From positions 9,796,001 to 9,860,000 of the forward strand of contig JAMPIQ010000003.1 of assembly GCA_024699855.1 (NCBI GenBank): a DNA stretch of 64,000 nucleotides, written 5' to 3'. The translations under genes and the position numbers were made by a program. Source of the stretch: Aphelenchoides besseyi (lineage: Eukaryota; Nematoda; Chromadorea; Rhabditida; Aphelenchoididae). Positions within the stretch are counted from its first letter, which is position 1. The number at the start of each line of letters is the position of its first letter. Shown here one piece after another: positions 51,852-63,744 of this stretch. The notes beneath the pieces are model-generated. The model was not told the DNA's origin. It was given only the letters and a program-made list of their open reading frames with translations, and did not search any database.

Positions 51852-52849
51852 AATTGGGTGTCGAAGCTTCTAGAAGATTCATCAAAAAAGTGCAAATCTT
51901 CAGTTTCGATAACGTACCCATAAAATCGCCTTATTTCTCCCTTTTTGGATTCCTTATTTAAACTCCAATAAAATATGGTAAAGGAGTCTTTCCGTCAAAA
52001 CAAAGTGGCGCTCCCGAGAAGACAAAACAAACCGTCCAAATCAAGTGCCCTACTGCCTCCTCCTTATTGTCTACGGCATACCAGGCACCAATCCTACTGC
52101 TTTTCTTGTGCCACGGCCATCTACAACCGCAATCTTCTACGTCGGCGAATTCTGAGACCAAACAATGAAGTTCTACCAAGTCGTCAAATCTCAACTCGTG
52201 CTACAACTCCTCAAGCAAAAACCATTCAAACAACCACGACTCGTGCAACAACTGATGTCACAACCGAAGAGCCAACCACTGCAGCACAAACCACTGACGA
52301 CACTCGTTCCAGCGTCTAATCTCCACTAATTTCTCTTCTGTTGTTCTTTTCGAATGAGCGAATAAACTTTTGGTCGTGAGTTGGAAACGGTCTGTAAGTG
52401 AGCGTTTGAAAAAGAATATGAGCGAGTACTCGTGTTTTTGATTTACTGAGCTGAAGTTGACCAGAAACAATCAATGCCATGTTTGTTGACAGTTTCCAGA
52501 AACTTGTCGATTAGTTGCAAGTGACGATTGACCGTTTTCACGTTGATTGAAAAGAATACGCCGTCTGAGAGTAGACGTCGAATGATTTCCTGCATCGATT
52601 GTTCAGAATTCACGATCTTACTAAACTCCGATCAATAGTTCAACTGGTGATTTCAACGTTCAGATCTGCTCGAGGATTTTGAAGAAGTTGTTGGAGAATG
52701 AATACAAGTCAAACAGCTGACAAACTCAACTTTTCAATTCTTTCGCTATTCATCTAGAATTCTGAGGAAATAAAGGATTCGTCTTCAATGGAAATCTGCT
52801 TTATTTAAGAACAAGTTTAAATGTGTGGGATACAATAATGAAGTGGACG
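51852..52849. other. Region 3' of 28S with weak open frames
   Basis: A plus-strand frame at 51975-52319 ends in a Thr-rich mucin-like stretch (TTTTRATTDVTTEEPTTAAQ), but has no signal peptide. A minus-strand frame at 52595-52443 (MQEIIRRLLSDGVFFSINVK ... FWSTSAQ) looks protein-like yet has no clean upstream exon. Either could be a remnant of a gene. I do not annotate them as genes. The 28S 3' end and external spacer lie at the right edge. Confidence 0.35.
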
Positions 52850-53281
52850 AAAACAGATTCATCCGATCAAAGGGTAGTCTCAACAGATCGCAGTGTAAAG
52901 ACTGCTCTGCTGCTTACAACCCCTTGACCAGTAGTCAAGTCGTATTCAAGCGATCTTGCACCCCGACATTACACCACACAAAGTCGTATGGAATCGACAA
53001 CCAAGCGGTAGTTAAACCACGAGGCAAGGTCAACTATGGGGTTTGAGCTACGCCGCACGCGAGTGCAACGCATAAGAGTACCGCCCGACACCGGGGCACG
53101 AGAGTATTGTCAACCTGACTAGACGGGCTTCCAACTTAGAGGCATTCAGTTGTAATCCCCCAGATGGTAGCGTCGCACCAGCGTCCGATCGGACGAGCGC
53201 ATAAACCAATTGTCTGAACCTGCTGTTCCTCTCGTACTAAGCAGGATTACTATTGCAACAACGAATTCGACAGTAGGATAA

Positions 53282-53327
<46 letters not shown>

Positions 53328-53369
53328 ATTAGTGGGTGAACAATCCAACGCTTTGCGCATTCTGCTACG

Positions 53370-53407
<38 letters not shown>

Positions 53408-53430
53408 AACGTCGCTATGGACGCTTGGCT

Positions 53431-53477
<47 letters not shown>

Positions 53478-53845
53478 GTAAACTTTACAAATCAAAAGGA
53501 TCGATAGGCCACGCTTTCGCGGTCTGTATTCGTACTGGAAATCAAGATCAAGTAAGCTTTTGTCCTTTTACTCTACGTAAGGTTTCCGTCCTTACTGAGC
53601 TTACCTTAGGACACCTACGTTACTGTTTGATAGATGTACCGCCCCAGTCAAACTCCCCGCCTGACACTGTCTTCGGCGCGGGTCGTCCGTTCGCACGAAC
53701 TTAACACCAAACACAAGCACACCGCGAAGGCGTGCGTTTCCCGTCTAACCGAATAAGTAAGGAAACGATGAAAGTAGTGGTATTTCATTGGCGTGCCGAA
53801 ACACTCCCACTTATGCTACACCATGCATGATTCTTCACAAAGTCA

Positions 53846-53883
<38 letters not shown>

Positions 53884-53890
53884 GTCTTTG

Positions 53891-53924
<34 letters not shown>

Positions 53925-53963
53925 GAGCTATAGTTAGGGACAGTGGGAATCTCGTTAATCCAT

Positions 53964-53976
53964 TCGTGCGCGTCAC
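53964..53976. repeat. Target-site duplication, 3' side of R4-type element
   Basis: TCGTGCGCGTCAC, 13 bp, identical to 55440-55452. It is 28S sequence in both places (GTGACGCGCACGA on the rRNA strand), so it is the duplicated target of the insertion. Confidence 0.9.
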
Positions 53977-55439
53977 GCTTTGGCGGAGGGCCCGTCACCG
54001 GGTACCTTGTCTGCTTCTCGGGTAACACCTATCGGCCGCGAAACCGACATTCAACCTCCACAGAGCTTTGTTTAAGTAGTTAAATCCACTACCTGTCCCT
54101 AAGGACTAACCGCTTAGAATGCCATGGGTAAACCCATGGATTAGACCACAAAGTAGACAAATCCTTCAACCTCAATCTGACACCGTTCCTCGTCGCTATT
54201 GCCAATTCTCTTTATCAAGACGTCTCTGTTACTCCCTTCACCGATTCCAACGAACTAAGGCATCCGGGCACTCCACATTTAGTGGGACGTGGGCCATCCT
54301 TATATTCAGCTTCACATCATAGTAGTAAGATTGGTTTTGAAGAGCTGAGCGAACTACTACAACGATCCACCAAACTTTCGGCAGGCCTCCAACTGCACAC
54401 GAAGTGAGCTGGTCGTGCTACACAGCCACTCGCCCTTAGTCTCCTCTTCCTCAACTACAGTTTCACTTCTCCCACACAATCGTGGGGTCTCAACATTCAA
54501 CAACCGACAACAACTTCGAGAGGCATCTAAGTTCAAAGTCGTGTTCTGAGTCAACTCAAGTTATCTTCCAGCTTATCACCGTACGCTCAAATGAGCTCTC
54601 ACCAGTCTACTCGTACCTAGCACTGCAGCTCGCTGCATGCGCTCCAACACCGCTTTCGCAGTGCGGGTCGGGAAGCCTAACTCTTTCAAGTTCGATAATA
54701 CATTCGCTTTGACTTCACCGCAGGTACCGATAAGTATCGGAATCACAGTCACCCCACCTGGGTAGTCTTTACCATAGATCTCCGACACCACCTTTCTCAA
54801 GTTATTCTCATCCGGGTAATAAGGAATTGACATCGTTTCACTATCACTCACAGTTGAGTTGACAGCATACTTTTGATACTTAACTGCTTCCATCTTGTCT
54901 AACGCAGTTAGCCACGCTACACCGACTTCTACAATCTGTATACGCCCATTCACCTTGTCAAATATAACGAAGTCTGGCCGATTGTGCTTCATTGGATGAG
55001 GAGTAGTGACGGGGAGATCGTACCAAATCTCAACCGTGTTACGTTCAGATCTCACTGGCGTGATGATCGGTTGGGTGTAGTGCGTTAATGCTATCCCATA
55101 TAGCTTACATAAACCACCGTACAGAGCGCGGCATACCGAGTTGTGTCGAGGAATCATTACCGTAGTACGAAAGAACGGACAACCCGATACGACGTGCTGC
55201 ACGGTTTCTGGCGCAGACTTGCATCTACGACAGATTCTTCTTGTTTCAGCACCCGAACCATCACAGAGCACACACATCTCCTGAACCGCAATCACGTTTC
55301 GATAATTGAGCTTAGACAAACAACCCTTCGCATTCCACAAAAATGAAAGCTCCAGATCAATCGTCGGCTCCTTCCCTTCAATCGTGTGCAATATCACTAC
55401 CCCAGCACGCGGCAATCTGCTCCAGTCCTCAAACATCAG
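53977..55439 (-). mobile_element. 5'-truncated R4-type non-LTR retrotransposon in 28S rDNA
   Basis: A 1,463-bp insert between two copies of a 13-bp 28S sequence, about 37 bp downstream of the R2 site (TTAAG|GTAGC) on the rRNA strand. It carries the C-terminal end of a non-LTR polyprotein in the same orientation as the rRNA, then about 600 bp of 3' UTR (54575-53977). As I recall, the nematode element R4 (described from Ascaris) inserts between the R1 and R2 sites with a 13-bp duplication. Position, duplication length and protein type all fit. The reverse transcriptase and everything upstream are missing, as expected for incomplete reverse transcription. It is therefore dead but young-looking, since its remaining frame is intact. 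Confidence 0.9.
54576..55436 (-). CDS. C-terminal fragment of R4-type ORF: CCHC knuckle and restriction-like endonuclease
   Basis: 286 intact codons reading from the insertion junction; the first Met at 55436 is internal to the original ORF, not a true start. A zinc knuckle spans residues 69-86 (C-x2-C-x8-H-x4-C, CRRC ... HVVSGC), preceded by a CVLC pair. A restriction-like endonuclease domain follows: RPDFVIFD at residues 153-160 (Pro-Asp), Glu170 in IVEVGVAW, and downstream Lys residues in LDKMEAVKYQKY. Together these make the PD-(D/E)xK-type site that nicks the rDNA target in R2/R4/Dong-type elements. No frameshift or stop is seen. The reverse transcriptase that would normally precede it is absent. 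Confidence 0.88.
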   Translation of the reverse strand: MFEDWSRLPRAGVVILHTIEGKEPTIDLELSFLWNAKGCLSKLNYRNVIAVQEMCVLCDGSGAETRRICRRCKSAPETVQHVVSGCPFFRTTVMIPRHNSVCRALYGGLCKLYGIALTHYTQPIITPVRSERNTVEIWYDLPVTTPHPMKHNRPDFVIFDKVNGRIQIVEVGVAWLTALDKMEAVKYQKYAVNSTVSDSETMSIPYYPDENNLRKVVSEIYGKDYPGGVTVIPILIGTCGEVKANVLSNLKELGFPTRTAKAVLERMQRAAVLGTSRLVRAHLSVR

Positions 55440-55442
55440 TCG

Positions 55443-55452
<10 letters not shown>
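55440..55452. repeat. Target-site duplication, 5' side of R4-type element
   Basis: TCGTGCGCGTCAC, identical to 53964-53976. It marks the junction where the truncated 5' end of the element meets 28S sequence (the junction-proximal element codon on the minus strand is CTG). Confidence 0.9.
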
Positions 55453-55520
<68 letters not shown>

Positions 55521-57624
55521 AATCAAATTTCCTTAATATAACATTCAGAGCACTGGGCAGAAATCAGAGACGGTCAACGTCTTTCGAAGACCATCCGTCT
55601 CCTCTGTTTTAATTAGACAGTCGGATTCCCCGAGTCCGTACCAGTTCTAGATACGCTCGTTAAGCGTCTACCGCAACTCGCCGACAACCGCGAAGCCGTC
55701 GGGAGCGAAGCCGAAGCCTTCCACCGTCGGACCACGCCACTAGCCCACGCGGTCTTGCGACCACGCAGTCACGGACGCATTCCAACGGCCTCACGCAACG
55801 ACCCGATAGACCCGAGCTCTAGAGCCAATTCTTTTCCCAAAGTTACGAATCTAATTTGCCGACTTCCCTTATCTACATTATTCTATCAACTAGAGGCTGT
55901 TCACCTTGGAGACCTGCTGCGGATATTGTGTACGAACGAGCGAGAAATTCATCGAGCCTCCCCTGCCTTTTCACGGACCACATGAAGCACTCGGAATGGC
56001 GCCGTAACCGCGCCACTCTACAACCCCAACAACCATATCTCCGGATGAACCGATTCCATGGTCACGCGAGTTTAAACCAGAAAAGAGATCTCTGGTCCGG
56101 GCCTCATGCAGCGTCGACAGGTTCGTTTGCGTTGCCGCGCTCGTCGACGCCGAAGCGACGACATCTCCTCGTCTCGATGCGGGAATATTAACCCGCTTCC
56201 CTTTCGGCACACGCGACGCAATCCACAAGTGGAAGTTGAACGTCGCCACTTCAAAACCAGCCTTAGCCTGTGCCTTAGGATCGATTAACCCACGTACAAT
56301 CACTGTGCACGCGGAACCCTTCTCCACTTCAGTCTTCAAGGATCTCACTTGAATATTTGCTACTACAACCAAGATCTGCACTCGTGACGGCTCCAGTCGA
56401 GCTCACGCTCCGCACCTTCGACGCCATCACGACAACCTTCCTACTCGTTGAGAGATTGGGCACCATCTCAAACAACGGCCGAGTATAGGTCCTCCGCTCC
56501 AGCGCCATCCATTTTCAGGGCTAGTTGCTTCGGCAGGTGGGTTGTTACACATTCCTTAGCGGTTTCCGACTTCCATGGCCACCGTCCTGCTGTCTATAGC
56601 AACCAACACCTTTTATGGGGTCTAATGAGCGGAGAGTCTGGCACCTTAACTCGGCGTTTGGTTCATCCCACATCGCCAGTTCTGCTTACCAAAAATGGCC
56701 CACTTGGAGCACATGCAATCAAAGTCGCGTGTTCAAATCGAGAAACACCGACATCATAACCATTTAGAGTATGAGAATAGTTTGAGAATAATACATCCCA
56801 ATGACTCTAATCGTTCGCTTTACCGAGTATATCTGCTTCGATTGTGCACCAGCTATCCTGAGGGAAACTTCGGAAGGAACCAGCTACTAGATGGTTCGAT
56901 TAGTCTTGCGCCCCTATACCCAAATCAGACGATCGATTTGCACGTCAGAACCGCTTCGGACTTCCACCAGAGTTTCCTCTGGCTTCATCCTGTTCGGGCA
57001 TAGTTCACCATCTTTCGGGTCTCAAAGCGTACGCTCAACCTCCGCAACAGAACAAGTCCTAGTCACGGGGCGATGTTGCGCGCCGGACGTCGAAACGCCC
57101 AACGCTCACATCGTCGACATCCAATGTCTCACTTTCATTACGCCTTTGAGTTTCGCAGCTCAATGACTCGCGTACACCTTAAACTCCTTGGTCCGTGTTT
57201 CAAGACGGGTCGAATGGGTGACCGACTATACACCGAGTCGAGTGCCGGGGCAACGAACGCCGATCGTAGGCCGCGGAAACGGAAGACACATGTGCCATCC
57301 GCAACCACAACTCACAACCGACGCCCATCGCGAATTCACCCGCACTCCACAACAGCGAGCCAACATCACCTGCTATCCGAACGCACAGGATTCTCGAGTC
57401 CGAAAACCCGAGTCCTCTATACGCCCTTCCGGCAGCGACATCGACCCACTCGGCGCACTCCGCACGCAAATGCATCCAACGAGCACAACAACAACACTCC
57501 TAGACAACCTTGCGGAATGTCGTCGAAGCGATTGCAGTGTCGCGGGATTGAATACGCACAAGATACGTCAGCTCCATTCGCTTCCATTATACCGGTTTCA
57601 CGTTCTCTTGCACTCTCTTTTCAA

Positions 57625-57657
<33 letters not shown>

Positions 57658-58003
57658 TGCTATCGGTCTCGTGGTCGTATTTAGCCTTAGGTGAAGTTTA
57701 CCACCCGCTTTGGGCTGCGTTTCCAAACAACCCGACTCCCAGAGAAACGAATTCGTCGACGCCGTTCGGCCGTACTGGTGTGAAACCATCTGTGCAGCCG
57801 CTTTCCAGCGAAACTTGGACCAAACACACGCCGACGATGCTCGCTCTCCAAACGCTACACCGACACTCGTCCGTCAGAACGAGCGTCTTAAGCGCTGGGC
57901 TAGTCCCTTTTCACTCGCAGTTACTGGGGGAATCCTTGTTAGTTTTCTTTTCCTCTGCTTACTGATATGCTTAAGTTCAGCAGGTGGTCATACGCAACTC
58001 AGG

Positions 58004-58324
58004 TGGATTTCAACCAATCAAATGGTCAGTGTCATCAATCGCACTGCCGACATCCGAACAACAACTCGCAAAGACCTTCTCAATAACAGCCAAGCATCTC
58101 AATTGTGGAATCAAGTCACTCAAAGCCGTACAGATCAAAAGCCAATCGAATCATGTTCCTTGCACATGGACATCGTTCGAACAGTACTAACAACGTAATC
58201 ACAGGCATACTCCGAAGAATACGCCACCAAAGCGAACACGTCAACTGCATTCCGTGGGGAAGAGTCGACGATTCGATGGCGAAAACCATTACACAATGCA
58301 TTTGGCTTCCCTTTCCATGAAAAC
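58004..58324 (-). other. ITS2
   Basis: Internal transcribed spacer between 5.8S and 28S, about 320 bp. Limits are estimated from the flanking rRNA ends. It shows no conserved motif I can name. Confidence 0.7.
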
Positions 58325-58475
58325 ACCCTGAGCTGCGTATGTCGAAGGGCAGAACCCGGCGACGCAATATGCAATCGAAAACAAGGCACTCGTAATATCT
58401 GTAATTCGTGCTTATTAACGCAATTCACTGCGTTCTTCATCGACCCACGAGCCAAGTGATTCACCGACATAACTT
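58325..58475 (-). rRNA. 5.8S rRNA: 5.8S rRNA
   Basis: The minus strand reads GTGAATCACTTGGCTCGTGG, GTCGATGAAGAACGCAGTGA and later GCATATTGCGTCGCCGGGTT, the conserved 5.8S landmarks in order. About 150 nt; both ends are approximate to a few bases. Confidence 0.9.
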
Positions 58476-58761
58476 GCTCGATTAGTTGGCATTGAATGAA
58501 TTGAAAATGGGTTGTTGGTTCTGGGTGCCCGACCGGGTCATCAACTCTAACACCGCCGAAGCGGTGTCTACTATTGGACATCGTCGCAGCCACGGACGTG
58601 GAACACAACTGCTCAATCCAACATAGAGGCCCAGAGAAGCCGTTTGTGAAAACTGAAATCTCATTGAAGAGACTAGCGATCGGGAAATACCGAGTGCTTC
58701 ACGACGACCGTCGAATATCCGCACCACGGCACTCCCAACTCGATTGTTTGCTTCGATACCT
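58476..58761 (-). other. ITS1
   Basis: Internal transcribed spacer between 18S and 5.8S, about 285 bp, defined by the flanking rRNA ends. No gene content. Confidence 0.7.
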
Positions 58762-58907
58762 GATCTTGCAGCAGGTTCACCTACTGCAACCTTGTTACGA
58801 CTTTTCCCCGGTTCAAGCCGTTGCGATTAAGCCACTTTCCAGCAAACGACATGCCGAAACATGAGCGAACGCCGGTCCGTGGATTTCTCGAAACAACTCA
58901 GTCCCGG

Positions 58908-58944
<37 letters not shown>

Positions 58945-59385
58945 ATCAATGCGAGTTGATGACTCGCATTTACTTGGAATTCCTCGTTCATGAGTGAAAA
59001 TTTCAACACTCAATTCCAGCCATAATAATATCTCAACTGTTTGCCATCTCCTCTCGGAGTAGGACAATCACGCTGATACCACCATTGTAGCACGCGTGCG
59101 GCCCCGAACATCTAAGGGCATCACAGACCTGTTATTGCGCCATTTCTTGAGGCTAAGAACCACGAATCCCGCTAAGAAATGATCGTCGACAAACGAATCA
59201 ATCGACGCACTAGTTAGCAGTCGGCGTCTCGCTCGTTATCGCAATAAAGCAGACACTTCGTTAGCACGAACTAAGAACGGCCATGCACCACCATCCACCG
59301 AATCATGAAAGAGCTATCGGTCTGTCAATCCTCACGATGTGCTGGCCGGGTGAGGTTTCCCGTGTTGAGTCAAATTAAGCCGCAA

Positions 59386-59432
<47 letters not shown>

Positions 59433-60526
59433 TTTGCAACCATACTTCCCCCGGAACCGAAAGACTTTCGTTTCCGGAAACCCGCTCGCTTATGAACTCG
59501 AATCCACAAGCGAATTGGTAGTTGGCATCATTTACGGTCAGAACTAGGGCGGTATCTAATCGCCTTCGAACCTCTGACTTTCGTTCTTGATTAATGAAAA
59601 CACTCTTGGCAAATGCCTTCGCTTTAGTGCGTCTCGCTACGGTCCTCGAATTTCACCTCTCGCGCAGCGATACGAATGCCCCCGGCTGTTCCCTGTTAAC
59701 CATTGTTTCAGCCGACAAAACCAATAAAACTCGGCCGCAACCTTGTTCCATTATTCCATGCACCGGTATTCAGTCGTAAGACCCGCCTTGAGCACTTAAG
59801 CCGTTCAAAGTAATCCTGCGCATCACCGACCCGAAGGCCCGAAAACGCGCAAAATACCGCCCACGAGTGACGCCCGTTAAGACGCACCCCGAACGGTTCA
59901 ACAATCCAACTATGAACTTTTTAACCCGCAACAATAATTCTATGTATTACGAGAGCTGGAATTACCGCGGCTGCTGGCACCAGACTTGCCCTCTCGTAGA
60001 TACTCGTTAAATTGTCTACATTGTACCCATTCCAATGTCCGACCTCAGAGAGAACGGACTCGTTATTTCTCGTCACTACCTCATCGTATTGATATTGGGT
60101 AATTTTCGCGCCTGCTGCTATCCTTAGACATATTCGCCGTTTTTAAGGCGGATTCTCCGGAGTCAAACCCTGATTCTCCGTTACCCGTTAGAACCATGGC
60201 AGTCCAATACACTGCCAACCAGTTGATAGGGCAGATACTCGAATGAAACTTCGCCGACACAAGATCGTGCGATACGCAGTATTATCCAGAGTTAGCAAAA
60301 GGACTAACGAATAGTTTTGCTCCAATAATAGCACTGCAACCCGAAGGCCGCAGCTGTTCGCATGTATTGGCTCCAGAATTACCGCAGTTATCCATTTAAG
60401 TCATAGAACAAGTAGATTATATCTGTTGTAATGAGCCGTTCGCAGTTTCGCTTTATAACGCTCTACTTACACATGCATGGCTAAATCTTTGAAAGAAACA
60501 CATCAGTTCAGCCAGGATCAACCAGA
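58762..60526 (-). rRNA. 18S rRNA: 18S small-subunit rRNA
   Basis: On the minus strand it starts TCTGGTTGATCCTGGC (near 60526), contains GGTGCCAGCAGCCGCGGTAA (near 59975), and ends GTAGGTGAACCTGC..AAGATCA (near 58762). Length about 1,765 nt, normal for 18S. The hairpin region that usually reads GAGAAACGGCTACCACATCC is markedly divergent here, reading TAAAAACGGCGAATATGTCT, which points to a fast-evolving lineage. It appears full length and uninterrupted. Confidence 0.96.
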
Positions 60527-62930
60527 TTAGTGGGTTCGCCATTCGAAAATGTGCTCACTCACCGCGACTCCTCGAATGCACTCGATTCGTCGCCTCTGCT
60601 CACCGGGAGTCCGAATTGCTCGGCTCCCACAACCAACACCATCGCACTGCAAGATCCCTGGTCGTTCGCACGACACTCGTCTCACTGCTTTCTCGAAACC
60701 GAGCACCCACCGCTAGGCGGGCGCTCGTTCGTCTTTTCACTCACAACCGCCGTGAATTCGAATAAAACCATCTTTCGATCGTGGAGCGCACCAGTCGACA
60801 GCGCCGAAGAGCTCTGGACACTCGAAAGCATCGCTCATCGACTGACTGCCAACCGGCACCCAGCATTCAACGGGACCTCTCAGCAAACGCCGATTCTTCC
60901 CTTCCCCTACGAAATTGGAAAGATCTTCTCGCCCGTCAAATAACCGAACAGCGTGCGCCTTTTTTCCGCCCGCCAGCGGGGCGCTCAAATTCGAATGCGT
61001 TTCGGATCGATAGCTTCCGATTCTCGTCCACTTTGCAACTTAGATTGTTCTCCATCAAAAGACCTTCAAAATGAACCCTCACTCGACTATAAAAAACCAA
61101 AATTAACATCTCACCCGCCTTTCAACTTTAAAGCGCTTCCTTCATTTCGTGCATTTCATTTTGACTCTTCGTGACCACGAGACTTCTTGCTGCCTAAATT
61201 TTGTTCATCTTGATAGTCTTTTTTGTGCAGTTTACTCACCAAACTTGAATCACTTTCAACGTCCGCTCATTTCAAACTGAAAGACGACATTCAAACTCAC
61301 ACTCCAATTTCAATGTCCAATTCCAGTCTACAACCTCAATTCCCAATTTCTAAACCACCTTTTAGTCAATCAACACCCGTGATTCAGTCGACTGATTGAA
61401 ACTGACGCTCTTTATTCCGGCAACTACTCGCTCACTCGCTTCCGCAAACGAGCTTTTTTCCTTCCCACAAACGAGCGCTCTCCATTCTCGCAAACAAGTG
61501 CTGACCCGATTCCTGTCAACGAGCTCCTTTTCGACACTCGTTTCTGAGAGAGTAGTCTCCAACTTTGGTGAGAACACTGATGGAACGGCACGGCGAATGA
61601 ATCTGAAACACAAATCAATCCGATCGCAAAAACAGCCACCACTCGCAACCTCCAAACAAGTCGAAATTAGAATTGAAGCTAAAATGATTATGCATTTCAA
61701 TTTAATTCAAAATCTTATTCACACGCTTCTCATCCAAACACGATGATTGTTTGTTATCTTCTCGATCCCTATAATTCAACTGCAATCAGCAGATAGACTT
61801 GTCGGAAATGAAATGCACGTAGTCGATCGAACGACAAAGCGTGTGGCTCGTGTGATAGCGACATTCAATCGAGTGGTCTTAACCGAAATCGGTTTGTTGC
61901 TACAAGCAGCTCCATCTTTTGATTATGTGCAGTTTGAGATGGAATGTTTGGTTGACTAATAGTTGGATTCCAGTGCTACTGTTTGTTTACAATTTTACTA
62001 TCTGTGGAGCCGGGTTCTTCCTACGAACTTCAATTTTACATCGCTTGATTGATTGCAGTTAACAATTCAGAACATATCTGTATATAATTAATGGAAGTAA
62101 ATGACTTGAAGATGTAACAGAGAAGAATGTGAACTATCAAACATCAAAGACCGAAAGAGGCCAACTACCATCGACTACAACTCAAGAACCGATGACTGTA
62201 GAAACTTGTGATTAACAAAACAAAAAGACCTATTAATCGACTCTAAACCCTGTGAATATCAGTGGAATCCAATCAGCCAATAAGCTAAAATACACAACAC
62301 CCCCCATTCCCTTTTATGACACGTCCAGCGCGCAAATCGAAGTATCTCGAAGAATTTGGCAACAACCAGTGCTTATATTCTTTCAACAACAAGTTCAAAA
62401 GACTGGCTATTCAACGTGCTTAAAGTTGTAGCCACCGGATTACTAGGAGAAAAATGAGAGCACTTCAAAGCCAAAGAATATGTCAAAAATTGTTCAAAAT
62501 TGCAAAAGTTTGCGCAGCTCTTCTCGCTGATGATGGTAAGCTCCAATCTGGCCCACTAGTGAAGGAGCTCAGAAGACTATAATACTATGAAATTGGGAAG
62601 CTGAAGTTGATCGAGAGCAGAATTACAATCTTAAACACACTCAGAAATCGCTCAAATTTGAAAACTTTGTTGTGTCCATAACAATTGATCTCCGTCGTTG
62701 AAATCTGCACATATAAGTAAACATTTTACAAGTGTTAATTGATGTAAATTGGGAGTCAATCGATTTACTGATTGTGGAAAACGGACGTGAAATCTGCCGA
62801 CCAATAAACGAATAAACTTAAAATTTTGTTTAATAAATTCGAATCAGCCAACAATCTACTGTCCAATTTCATGTAAAGAATATGACCCGAAGCTAACAGC
62901 TCAGTGATTGTTGACGTCTCGGTAGATGTG
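60527..62930 (-). other. 5' external transcribed spacer / intergenic spacer
   Basis: Upstream side of the 18S. The first ~1.1 kb (to about 61650) is C-rich on the plus strand with no believable gene and is probably the 5' ETS. It includes a degenerate ~23-bp tandem repeat near 61443-61550. From about 61750 the sequence becomes AT-rich with no recognisable gene, RNA or domain. Open frames here are uninterpretable. Confidence 0.5.
61443..61550. repeat. Degenerate ~23-bp tandem repeat, about four units
   Basis: Successive units begin CGCAAACGAGC, CACAAACGAGCG, CGCAAACAAGTG and CTGTCAACGAGC, spaced 23-24 bp. It lies in the presumed rDNA spacer upstream of the 18S. Confidence 0.5.
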
Positions 62931-62946
62931 ATTGCGTTCTAAAGAA

Positions 62947-63302
62947 CGCTGCCAATCGCGTTCAAATTCAGAATTACCTCGGGGAAAGCCTGGAAGTGAG
63001 AAAACAATATGATTGGAACGCCGATCAATTAATGAAATTGTTCTCTTTTGTCTACCGAGAGATGTCAACCGCCGTCTCAGTTCCTATCACTGGTAGCGAC
63101 TGCATATTTGACTGCGGGTACCGCCTTCTGCAGCTTCGACGGGCTCATTCGAGTAGCATATAAACCCTGGAAATGAGTCCAAACAGTCACTCCATCGTCT
63201 CATTCCTTTCCTAGTCATTCCTTCTCTACTCATTCCTCTGCTCTTCTCTCCGCTGGTCGATCAACGCACTAATATCATGGACTGTTCACGTTTCAACTAG
63301 TG
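62947..63302. repeat. Dispersed repeat, copy 2 (5' side of rDNA)
   Basis: Diverged copy of 51531-51851 in the same orientation, with several small insertions (for example extra CTCATTCC-type units near 63215-63240). It has a better TATA-like stretch (GCATATAAACCC near 63157). Similarity ends at CTAGT, 63302. Confidence 0.75.
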
Positions 63303-63744
63303 CATGAAATTAGTGCGTGGGATGGCCAAGCGGAGAAATCGAAGAGCAGACTCCTAGTCCAACTACTCGGATCGTTCGACCGTTCCCATCCTCAGGTTAC
63401 TTTTCAGTTGTACGAGTAACCGAGAGCGTGAGCGGGAATGGCATAGCGATTATTTTGATGTCTCAAATAATGTTGTCATCGATCATAAGATATGAAGCGA
63501 CAAGAAAAGAAATAATTTAACGATAACAATAAATTTTGTTGCATAATGGTCGTTGCTGGAAGATTTTCACATAATCGATTCATTAAACAGCGTTTTTTGG
63601 CTGCTTTCTGAAAAATGAAACAAAAGGAATAACTTAAGTTGTCGTTGAAGCTTTAAATCTCATTCACTTTACGCAATTCGGCAATTTTTAGAGTGTGATT
63701 AAATTACAGAATGTAGCTCAAATACCGTGTGGCGCAAAATAATT

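Larger units (their letters stand above)
52850..58003 (-). rRNA. 28S rRNA: 28S large-subunit rRNA, interrupted by an R4-type element
   Basis: On the minus strand the 5' end reads CACCTGAGTT..GCTGAACTTAAGCATATCAG (the 28S start, about 58003). The core motifs include CTCTTAAGGTAGCCAAATGC (R2 site, near 55485) and ATGGATTAACGAGATTCCCA (near 53960). The 3' end near 52850 is approximate and comes soon after GATCTACTGAGACTAGCC-like sequence. Removing the insert 53977-55439 and one copy of the duplication leaves about 3.68 kb, near the ~3.5 kb nematode norm. An inserted copy would not give a functional 28S. Protein frames within it are chance frames. Confidence 0.93.

Noticed and set aside
53977..55439. 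Interpretation of the rDNA insert as R2
   Set aside because: R2 inserts at TTAAG|GTAGC; this junction is about 37 bp further 3' with a 13-bp duplication, which fits R4.
52825..60943. Numerous open frames of 60-200 codons on both strands across the rDNA (for example 57073-57684, 57710-58198)
   Set aside because: They lie within 28S, 5.8S, ITS, 18S or ETS sequence and follow conserved rRNA motifs; only the frame at 54576-55436 falls in inserted DNA.
63319..63392. tRNA-like sequence: A-box-like TGGCCAAGCGG, GTTCGA core, and complementary 7-bp ends
   Set aside because: The T-arm stem does not pair, the anticodon arm is not formed, and spacing is wrong for a class II tRNA. At best a relic or SINE head.
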